Of a stretch of 18,161 nucleotides of DNA, positions 1-6,347 are shown in pieces (the first letter of the stretch is position 1; every line of letters begins with the position of its first letter). The stretch spans positions 1 to 18,161 of the forward strand of contig JASLDF010000240.1 in NCBI GenBank assembly GCA_030151635.1, read 5' to 3'. The translations under genes and the position numbers were made by a program. The notes under the pieces were generated by a model. The model searched no databases. It was not told the DNA's origin and saw only the letters and a list, made by a program, of their open reading frames with translations. The DNA comes from Bacteroides sp. Lineage in GTDB: Bacteria; Bacteroidota; Bacteroidia; Bacteroidales; Bacteroidaceae.

Positions 1-595
1 CTCAACTCCAGCCTTGATGTTTGATCTTTGGGCTAATGACTATGCAGAATCTACAGATTGGAAAAGATTGTTTATCTATTTTGTAGATGAACGCTGTGTA
101 CCACCAGAGGATTCTGATAGTAACTATGGCTTAATGAAAAAACTGATGCTAGACCATGTTTCGTTGAGTGAAAATCAAGTATTCCGTATACATGGTGAAA
201 ACGATCCTAATCAAGAAGCTGTTGCTTATTCTAAGTTGTGTTTATCGAAGATGCCTAATGTAAATGGTTTTCCTGAGTTTGATCTCGTTTTACTAGGAGC
301 TGGAGACGATGGACATACATCGTCAATATTTCCTGGTCAAGAGGAATATTTAACATCTTCCGAACCATTTGTAGCTGCTTATAATCCTTATAGTGGTCAA
401 AAGCGTATAGCCATGACTGGTAATACGATTATAAATGCAAAACAAATCGTGTTCTTGATTACTGGCAAGAATAAAGGCGAAGTGGTTTCTGATATCTACT
501 CATCCGGAGATACAGGCCCCGCAGCCTACGTAGCCCATCACTCTACACACGTAGATCTATTCTTAGATGAAGCTGCAAGTTTAAAAATAAATTAA
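1..595 (+). CDS. pgl: 6-phosphogluconolactonase, 5' end missing
   Basis: Hydrolyses 6-phosphogluconolactone to 6-phosphogluconate, the second step of the oxidative pentose phosphate pathway, in the cytoplasm. The frame is open from the first bases of the window and begins with Ser-Thr-Pro-Ala-Leu, which matches the end of the family's conserved GGSTP phosphate-binding loop, so the true start lies upstream. Further family motifs follow: the VDERCVPPEDSDSNYG stretch and LLGAGDDGHTSSIFPG, which corresponds to the GxGxDGHxxSLFPG signature of the Pgl/NagB-like fold. About 198 codons are present, so some 40 N-terminal residues of a usual 235-240 are missing. A strong terminator follows 10 bases after the stop. 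In many Bacteroidota the gene upstream is zwf; that cannot be seen here. Confidence 0.94.
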   Translation, partial: STPALMFDLWANDYAESTDWKRLFIYFVDERCVPPEDSDSNYGLMKKLMLDHVSLSENQVFRIHGENDPNQEAVAYSKLCLSKMPNVNGFPEFDLVLLGAGDDGHTSSIFPGQEEYLTSSEPFVAAYNPYSGQKRIAMTGNTIINAKQIVFLITGKNKGEVVSDIYSSGDTGPAAYVAHHSTHVDLFLDEAASLKIN

Positions 596-605
596 AATAA
601 ATATT

Positions 606-639
606 AAAGGCAAAAGTCATGCGACTTTTGCCTTTTTTT
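606..639 (+). terminator. Intrinsic terminator of pgl
   Basis: A perfect 13-bp stem (606-618 with 623-635) with a four-base ATGC loop runs into a run of seven T at 633-639. It ends the pgl transcript just after its stop codon. Confidence 0.9.
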
Positions 640-771
640 ATCTTCTCTAATTAACTTGTTCATAAAGAGTCAATCAAGTTCTTAAAAATGGACAACTAAT
701 CCTATTTTAGTTTCAAGACAAAATATTTTAAATTTAATGATGTTTAAATTGAGCGAATATATCCTGCATAT

Positions 772-803
772 TTTGTTTTAATTAAATAATATTAATACTT
801 TTG
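772..803 (+). promoter_or_regulatory. Promoter of the DUF4492-cydAB unit
   Basis: TTTG at 772-775 and TACTTTTG at 796-803 are separated by 20 bases. This matches the Bacteroidota primary sigma factor pattern (TTTG, 19-21 bases, TAnnTTTG). Transcription should begin near 808-810, giving a leader of about 27 bases before the ATG at 836. I looked for an FNR-type palindrome near it and found none that was clear. Confidence 0.75.
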
Positions 804-835
804 TTTGAATAAGTAACACATTTATAGAATTCTAT

Positions 836-1066
836 ATGAAAAAAGCACTTTTGAATGTCTGGAATTTTTACTTGGAAGGTTTCAAATCTATGAAATTAGG
901 TAAAGTATTATGGACTATAATTTTAATAAAGTTGTTTGTGATGTTCTGTATTTTAAGACCGTTTTTTTTTCCTAGATATATAAACGAACATGCGAAGGGA
1001 GAACCAACAGAATTCGTAGCGGACGAATTAATAGATAGAGGATATAATGAACTTAACAATAATTAA
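836..1066 (+). CDS. DUF4492 small single-helix membrane protein ahead of cydA
   Basis: A 76-residue protein of unknown function that I recognise as DUF4492, a short Bacteroidota family. Residues 1-21 are amphipathic and lysine-rich (MKKALLNVWNFYLEGFKSMK), residues 22-42 form one hydrophobic helix, and an RPFFFPRYIN motif follows, then a polar acidic tail. The basic N-terminus suggests it faces the cytoplasm. It lies directly behind the cyd promoter and 29 bases before cydA, so it is almost certainly co-transcribed with the oxidase genes. Known bd oxidases carry small one-helix subunits (CydX/CydH/CydS), but those genes normally follow cydB and do not resemble this sequence. A role as an accessory or assembly subunit of this oxidase is my inference from position and size. 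Confidence 0.85.
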   Translation: MKKALLNVWNFYLEGFKSMKLGKVLWTIILIKLFVMFCILRPFFFPRYINEHAKGEPTEFVADELIDRGYNELNNN

Positions 1067-1095
1067 ATTCTAAATTTTTATTAAAACATAAATGT

Positions 1096-2652
1096 ATGAT
1101 TGCAAGTATTGATACTTCACTGATTGATTGGTCAAGAGCACAATTCGCTCTAACGGCTATGTATCACTGGATTTTCGTGCCATTAACCTTAGGTTTGGCC
1201 GTGGTCATGGGTATAATGGAAACTGCTTACTACAAGACTGGAAATGAGTTTTGGAAAAATGCAGCTAAGTTTTGGATGAAGCTTTTCGGTATTAACTTTG
1301 CTGTAGGTGTAGCTACAGGGTTAATTCTAGAGTTTCAATTTGGTACAAACTGGAGTAACTACTCATGGTTTGTAGGAGATATTTTTGGAGCACCCCTAGC
1401 AATTGAGGGTATCGTGGCATTCTTTATGGAGGCGACCTTTATTGCGGTGATGTTCTTTGGATGGAATAAAGTAAGTAAAGGATTCCACTTGGCTTCGACT
1501 TGGTTAACTGGTCTAGGAGCTACTATTTCTGCTTGGTGGATTCTTGTAGCAAATGCTTGGATGCAAGATCCAGTTGGTATGGAATTTAACCCAGATACTG
1601 TTCGTAATGAAATGGTTTCTTTTGCAGAAGTGGCATTATCTCCATCTGCTGTAAATAAATTCTTCCACACAGTTCTTTCAGGATGGGTGTTAGGTGCAGT
1701 ATTCGTTGTGGGTATTAGTGCTTGGTACTTGTTGAAGAATAGAAATAAAGAATTTGCTGTTAAGAGTATGAAGATTGGTGCTATTTTTGGCATTATTTCT
1801 TCTCTTCTAATTGCTTTTACAGGTCATACTTCTGGCACAAACGTAGCCAAAACTCAACCAATGAAATTGGCTGCTGTTGAAGGTCTTTACGAAGGTTGTG
1901 AAAGTGCAGGTATTTCTACTATTTGTATTTTAAATAGTGCTAAAAAATCTTACAAAGACGATGTAGATCCATTCTTGTTCGATATTAAAATTCCAGGAAT
2001 GTTATCTTTCTTGGCAACAAGTGATTTTGATGCATTTGTTCCAGGTATTAAAGATATTATCGAAGGTGGTTATACAACATATGATGGTTCAATAGCACTT
2101 TCTGCTGAGGAAAAGATGCAACGTGGTAAACTTGCAATTCAATCTTTAGCAAACTATAGAGCTGCTAAAAAGGCTAATGATACCGAGAGTGCAGAATTCT
2201 ATCGTCAAAAATTAAAAGATAATGAGAAATATTTTGGCTATGGTTACATTACTAATGTTGATGAATTAGTGCCAAATGTACCTATCAACTTCTATTCATT
2301 TAGAATTATGGTTGGTTTAGGCTTCTACTTTATCTTATTCTTTATCGTAGTTTTATTCTTTGCATATAAGAAAGACATTGCTAAAGTTAGATGGATTAAC
2401 TGGGTTGCATTATTTACTATCCCATTGGGATATATCGCAACTCAAGCAGGTTGGGTAGTTGCTGAGGTTGGTCGTCAACCATGGGCTATTCAAGATATGC
2501 TACCATTAAATGCTGCAATTTCTAAATTGAATGTAGGTTCAGTACAGACTACATTTATGATTTTCTTAGTGATTTTCACTGTTATGTTAATTGCTATGAT
2601 TGGCATTATGAGAAAAGCAATTGGTAAAGGTCCTGAAGAATTATCTAAATAA
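1096..2652 (+). CDS. cydA: Cytochrome bd quinol oxidase subunit I
   Basis: Inner-membrane subunit that binds quinol and hemes b558, b595 and d, and reduces oxygen to water. Its 518 residues align along their whole length with E. coli CydA. The ligand residues are present: H24 (E. coli H19, in TAMYHWIFVPL), H191 (E. coli H186, in NKFFHTV) and M405 (E. coli M393, in FRIMVG). E104 and E112 match the conserved glutamates E99 and E107, and GRQPW is at 460-464. The periplasmic quinol loop keeps K257 and E262 (E. coli K252 and E257). Between about 263 and 295 it carries a segment unlike E. coli, with two cysteines (C268, C277). There is no long C-terminal Q-loop insertion of the E. coli type before the GYGY motif, only a charged helix at about 335-378. 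It lies 48 bases before cydB. Confidence 0.97.
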   Translation: MIASIDTSLIDWSRAQFALTAMYHWIFVPLTLGLAVVMGIMETAYYKTGNEFWKNAAKFWMKLFGINFAVGVATGLILEFQFGTNWSNYSWFVGDIFGAPLAIEGIVAFFMEATFIAVMFFGWNKVSKGFHLASTWLTGLGATISAWWILVANAWMQDPVGMEFNPDTVRNEMVSFAEVALSPSAVNKFFHTVLSGWVLGAVFVVGISAWYLLKNRNKEFAVKSMKIGAIFGIISSLLIAFTGHTSGTNVAKTQPMKLAAVEGLYEGCESAGISTICILNSAKKSYKDDVDPFLFDIKIPGMLSFLATSDFDAFVPGIKDIIEGGYTTYDGSIALSAEEKMQRGKLAIQSLANYRAAKKANDTESAEFYRQKLKDNEKYFGYGYITNVDELVPNVPINFYSFRIMVGLGFYFILFFIVVLFFAYKKDIAKVRWINWVALFTIPLGYIATQAGWVVAEVGRQPWAIQDMLPLNAAISKLNVGSVQTTFMIFLVIFTVMLIAMIGIMRKAIGKGPEELSK

Positions 2653-2700
2653 TCTTCGGACTAATTATTTATTACAATTTAATGCGAAAAAATAATAACT

Positions 2701-3864
2701 ATGGATAATTATATATTTTTACAACACTATTGGTGGGCGGTAGTCTCTTTGCTAGCGGGAATCTTAGTTTTCCTTCTATTTGTGCAAGGTGGTAACTCTA
2801 TGATTTTCTCTTTAGGTAAAACTGAAGATGAAAAACGAATGATGATTAACTCTACTGGCCGTAAATGGGAATTCACATTTACCACACTAGTTACTTTTGG
2901 TGGTGGTTTCTTTGCATCTTTCCCACTTTTCTATAGCACTAGCTTTGGTGGTGCATATTGGTTATGGATGATCATTCTTTTTAGTTTTGTTCTACAAGCT
3001 GTAAGTTATGAATTCCAGAATAAGGCTGGTAACTTGTTAGGTGCAAAAGTTTACCAAGGATTTTTAGTAATCAATGGTATCTTGGGTCCGGTTCTTTTAG
3101 GAGGTGCAGTTGCAACATTCTTTACAGGTTCAAATTTTATTGTTGAAAAAGATAACATCATTGGACTTGCTGGAGAAGGTTTTCAACCTGTAATTAGCTA
3201 TTGGGCTAACGCTAGCCATGGTCTTGATGCTCTTCTAGACCCTTGGAACGTAGTCCTAGGTCTTGCGGTATTCTTCTTGGCTAGAATCTTGGGTTCATTG
3301 TATTTCTTAAATAATATTGATCATAAACCATTTAATGATAGATGTAGAAAATCACTAGTAATCAATACACTTTGTTTCCTAGTTTTCTTCCTTGCATTTG
3401 TTATCTATGTTCTTTTGAAAGACGGTTTTGCAGTAGATCCAGAAACAGAGGTTATCTCAATGGTGCCTTATAAATATTTCATGAACTTCATTGAAATGCC
3501 AATCGTACTAATTGTATTCTTGGTAGGTGTAGTTGGTGTACTATTTGGTATTGGAGCTAGTATCTTTAAATCAGGCTTTAAAAAAGGAATCTGGTTTGCA
3601 GGTATTGGTACAGTATTGACAGTGTTCTCTTTATTCCTGATTGCAGGATTTAACAACACTGCTTACTACCCATCTAATGAAAGTCTTCAAGGTTCTCTAA
3701 CTTTGGCTAATAGCTGTTCAAGTATGTTTACATTGAAAACTATGACTTATGTATCATTCTTAGTTCCTTTTGTTCTAGCTTACATTTTTGTAGCTTGGAG
3801 AAAACTAGATGCTAAGAAAATTGATATGGATGATATTTCTGATAAAGGTAACAACGCTTACTAA
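2701..3864 (+). CDS. cydB: Cytochrome bd quinol oxidase subunit II
   Basis: Second, heme-free membrane subunit of the bd oxidase; it pairs with CydA in the inner membrane. The 387-residue protein has about eight or nine hydrophobic segments and starts with the family's HYWWAVVSLLAGI helix. EDEKRMMINSTGRKWE matches the E. coli TERRIMINSIAPHWD region, and the C-terminal helices with SLTLANSCSSMFTLKTMTYV match SLTMWDATSSQLTLNVMTWV. It is divergent: the E. coli DGFDMG motif reads QGGNSM here, so D29 is replaced (N32), and E. coli D58 corresponds to E57. These acidic residues have been discussed for the proton path, so the route may differ here. No cydX-like ORF follows; a terminator comes 20 bases after the stop. 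No cydDC assembly transporter genes are in the window. Confidence 0.96.
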   Translation: MDNYIFLQHYWWAVVSLLAGILVFLLFVQGGNSMIFSLGKTEDEKRMMINSTGRKWEFTFTTLVTFGGGFFASFPLFYSTSFGGAYWLWMIILFSFVLQAVSYEFQNKAGNLLGAKVYQGFLVINGILGPVLLGGAVATFFTGSNFIVEKDNIIGLAGEGFQPVISYWANASHGLDALLDPWNVVLGLAVFFLARILGSLYFLNNIDHKPFNDRCRKSLVINTLCFLVFFLAFVIYVLLKDGFAVDPETEVISMVPYKYFMNFIEMPIVLIVFLVGVVGVLFGIGASIFKSGFKKGIWFAGIGTVLTVFSLFLIAGFNNTAYYPSNESLQGSLTLANSCSSMFTLKTMTYVSFLVPFVLAYIFVAWRKLDAKKIDMDDISDKGNNAY

Positions 3865-3884
3865 TATCTTAATTCATAATATTG

Positions 3885-3917
3885 AAAAGGACCGATTAAT
3901 TAATCGGTCCTTTTTTT
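3885..3917 (+). terminator. Intrinsic terminator of cydAB
   Basis: A self-complementary segment centred at 3899/3900 (GGACCGATTAA paired with its complement, lengthened by A and T runs) is followed by T at 3911-3917. It closes the DUF4492-cydAB unit. Confidence 0.9.
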
Positions 3918-3948
3918 GTCTATATATCAGAAGTTTATTACTATTTGA

Positions 3949-3980
3949 ACTTATGGATATAATTATTGCTATCCATAAGT
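3949..3980. repeat. Inverted repeat between convergent units
   Basis: ACTTATGGATA at 3949-3959 is perfectly complementary to 3970-3980, with a 10-base AT-rich spacer. It lies between the cydB terminator and the terminator of the opposing unit and has no T run of its own, so its role is unclear. It is one of three hairpins in about 185 bases. Confidence 0.6.
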
Positions 3981-4030
3981 AAACTATGTTATATTAGAAC
4001 GTTATGTATTTTTAACTAGAGTGTAGAGTA

Positions 4031-4069
4031 TAAAAATGGCGACTTAATATTTTATATTAAGTCGCCATT
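4031..4069 (-). terminator. Intrinsic terminator of the DUF5686-rarA-dehydrogenase unit
   Basis: A perfect 16-bp stem (4035-4050 with 4054-4069) with a TTT loop. Read on the - strand it ends in five T, the complement of A at 4032-4036. It lies 25 bases after the stop codon of the dehydrogenase gene. Confidence 0.88.
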
Positions 4070-4094
4070 ATAAGTATTGTATATTATCGCTTTC

Positions 4095-5048
4095 TTATGA
4101 TACCTTATTGACAGGTTTACCGTTTAAGAATGCTTTAACATTATCTTGAAGAATGCTCATTAATCTAGTTCTAGCTTCGAAACTAGCCCAAGCAATATGT
4201 GGAGTAATGTAGCAATTTGGTGTCTTCAATAAAGGATTGTCTGCTTTTGGTGGTTCTTGGCACATAACGTCAATACCAGCCGCATAAATGACATTATTGT
4301 TAAGTGCTTCTGCAAGGTCTTCTTCGTTAATCAAAGGACCTCTACCCGTGTTTATAAGACTAGCTGTAGGCTTCATAAGTGAAAGCGTACGTTTGTTTAC
4401 TAAATTACGTGTAGTCTCTGTAAGAGGACAGTGAAGAGATACGATATCAGCTTCTCTAAATAGGTCATCTAGTTCTGCTTTTTTAATTTCGTGAGGTAAT
4501 TGGAAATCCGATTTTGAGGTATAAGCAATTACATTCATTCCGAATCCTATAGCAATTCTAGCAACAGCTTGTCCAATACTACCTAAACCAACAATACCAA
4601 GGGTTTTACCATGTAGTTCTAAAAGTGGGCTATCCCAGAAACAGAAATCAGGGCTGTTGGTCCATTTACCATTATGTACTTGATCTGAGTGGCTTTGAAT
4701 ATGTTGAGCTATATTTAAAATATGAGCAAATACCATTTGAGCAACAGAGTTTGTACTGTATGCAGGAATATTGGTTACAATAATACCTCTTTCTTTAGCA
4801 GCTTCGGTATCAATAATGTTGTAGCCTGTAGCCATAACACCAATGTATTTTAAGTTTGGAAGTGCATCAATCGTTTCCTTTTTAAAAGGAACTTTGTTGG
4901 TCAAGATGATATCTGCATCTTTAGCTCTTTCCAAAACTTCATCTTTTCTAGTTCTGTCGTATATGGTGCATTCACCAAGTTGTTCTATACCATCCCAGTT
5001 TAAGTCACCAGGATTTGACGTATAACCATCTAAAATGACAATTTTCAT
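4095..5048 (-). CDS. D-2-hydroxyacid dehydrogenase (glycerate dehydrogenase-like)
   Basis: An NAD(P)-dependent cytoplasmic enzyme that interconverts a 2-oxoacid and a D-2-hydroxyacid; hydroxypyruvate/glycerate is the likeliest pair but the substrate cannot be fixed from sequence. The 317 residues carry the dinucleotide-binding GLGSIG at 154-159 and the catalytic triad R236 (in NTGRGPL), E265 (in MCQEPP) and H284 (in TPHIAWAS). I start it at the ATG at 5048, where MKIVILDGYTSNPGDLNW matches the usual N-terminus of the family. An in-frame TTG at 5078, overlapping the end of rarA, would add ten residues that look unrelated. The gap to rarA is then 26 bases, so the two genes are probably co-transcribed. 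HprA-like is the best label. Confidence 0.92.
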   Translation of the reverse strand: MKIVILDGYTSNPGDLNWDGIEQLGECTIYDRTRKDEVLERAKDADIILTNKVPFKKETIDALPNLKYIGVMATGYNIIDTEAAKERGIIVTNIPAYSTNSVAQMVFAHILNIAQHIQSHSDQVHNGKWTNSPDFCFWDSPLLELHGKTLGIVGLGSIGQAVARIAIGFGMNVIAYTSKSDFQLPHEIKKAELDDLFREADIVSLHCPLTETTRNLVNKRTLSLMKPTASLINTGRGPLINEEDLAEALNNNVIYAAGIDVMCQEPPKADNPLLKTPNCYITPHIAWASFEARTRLMSILQDNVKAFLNGKPVNKVS

Positions 5049-5074
5049 ATTTCTGTTATTTAAAGGTTTAATAT

Positions 5075-6340
5075 TCAATATTTATCTCCCCAAAGTTGAT
5101 TAAGCCAACTGGTGTGTTTTTGCTCAGAACTATTATCTTGTGCACGCCAAATTCTAGCGTCTTTAATCTCTTTGGGTAAGTATTCTTGTTTTATGAAATT
5201 ATTTTTATAACCGTGTGCATATTTGTAGTCTGCACCATAGCCAAGCTCACTCATTAGCTTTGTTGGTGCATTCCTTAAATGTAAAGGCACAGGTAAATTG
5301 CCCGTTTCTCGAACAAGTTGCATTGCATCGTTTATAGCTGCATATGCCGAGTTGCTTTTTGGGCTGGTAGCAAGATAGATAGTGGCTTGGGCAAGTGGAA
5401 TTCTTCCCTCAGGCCAACCGACCTTATTTACAGCATCAAAACACGCATTTGCCAGCAAGATTGCATTTGGATTTGCCAAGCCTATATCTTCTGCAGCCGA
5501 TATAACTAGTCTACGAGCAATGAATTTAGGATCTTCACCTCCTTCAACCATTCTGGCCAACCAATAGATTGCACCATCAGGATCACTACCACGTATTGAT
5601 TTAATGTATGCAGATACGATATCGTAATGAAGTTCGCCACCTTTATCATAAGCTAGTGGATTCTGTTGTAGATTCTCAACCACTGTGGCATTATCAATTA
5701 AAATTTTATCAGAGCTTGCCGATGTTACAAGTAAGTCTACGATATTTAGTAGTTTTCGTGCATCTCCTCCAGAATATCGTAATAAGGCATCAGTCTCTTT
5801 AATTTCAAAAGTATATGCTTGTAGGTAGGTATCTGTTTTAATTGCTCGTTCTATAAGTTCTAACAAATCTGCTTTTTCGAGCGATTTTAAAACGTAAAGC
5901 TGACAACGAGATAGGAGAGGGCGAATGACTTCAAATGAAGGATTCTCTGTTGTTGCACCAATAAGTGTAACAACACCTTGCTCAACAGCTGCCAATAGGG
6001 AATCTTGTTGCGATTTACTAAATCGATGAATCTCATCAATAAATAGAATAGGACTCGCTTGATTAAAAAAACGGTTGTTTTTTGCTTGTTGAATGACTTC
6101 ACGTACATCTTTAACACCGGATGATACCGCACTAAGGGTATAAAAAGGTGTGTCTAATTGATTTGCTATGATTTGTGCTAGTGTAGTTTTACCCACACCC
6201 GGAGGTCCCCACAAAATAAATGAGGTTATTCTACCACCTTCAATCATTCTTCGAAGGGGGGTGTTTGGACCAACTAAATGTTTTTGTCCAATATATTCGT
6301 CTAAATTTTTAGGTCTTAGCCTTTCTGCTAGTGGTTGCAT
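5075..6340 (-). CDS. rarA: RarA/MgsA-type AAA+ recombination factor
   Basis: A clamp-loader-like AAA+ ATPase that acts at stalled replication forks, with links to single-strand binding protein and recombination. The 421 residues match the family's usual length. Seen in the sequence: Walker A GPPGVGKT at 45-52, Walker B LFIDEIH with D102 and E103, sensor-1 GATTEN ending at N133, and a conserved LLSRC with the candidate arginine finger R145. The C-terminal half has the tetramerisation-domain words LARMVEGGEDP, AAEDIGLANP and HLRNAPTKLM typical of RarA/WRNIP1. The ATG lies 7 bases after the DUF5686 gene's stop, which implies co-transcription with no room for its own promoter. Coupling to an outer-membrane protein gene has no evident functional logic. 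Confidence 0.96.
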   Translation of the reverse strand: MQPLAERLRPKNLDEYIGQKHLVGPNTPLRRMIEGGRITSFILWGPPGVGKTTLAQIIANQLDTPFYTLSAVSSGVKDVREVIQQAKNNRFFNQASPILFIDEIHRFSKSQQDSLLAAVEQGVVTLIGATTENPSFEVIRPLLSRCQLYVLKSLEKADLLELIERAIKTDTYLQAYTFEIKETDALLRYSGGDARKLLNIVDLLVTSASSDKILIDNATVVENLQQNPLAYDKGGELHYDIVSAYIKSIRGSDPDGAIYWLARMVEGGEDPKFIARRLVISAAEDIGLANPNAILLANACFDAVNKVGWPEGRIPLAQATIYLATSPKSNSAYAAINDAMQLVRETGNLPVPLHLRNAPTKLMSELGYGADYKYAHGYKNNFIKQEYLPKEIKDARIWRAQDNSSEQKHTSWLNQLWGDKY

Positions 6341-6347
6341 ATGTCAA

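Noticed and set aside
772..835. FNR or ArcA-type oxygen-response site at the cyd promoter
   Set aside because: I looked for a TTGAT-N4-ATCAA type palindrome and found no convincing match. The TTTAAATT direct repeat at 727-734 and 743-750 is too AT-simple to call.
1359..1793. 144-codon open frame on the - strand inside cydA
   Set aside because: It lies wholly within the well-supported cydA gene; its translation has no recognisable motif and it has no promoter or spacing of its own.
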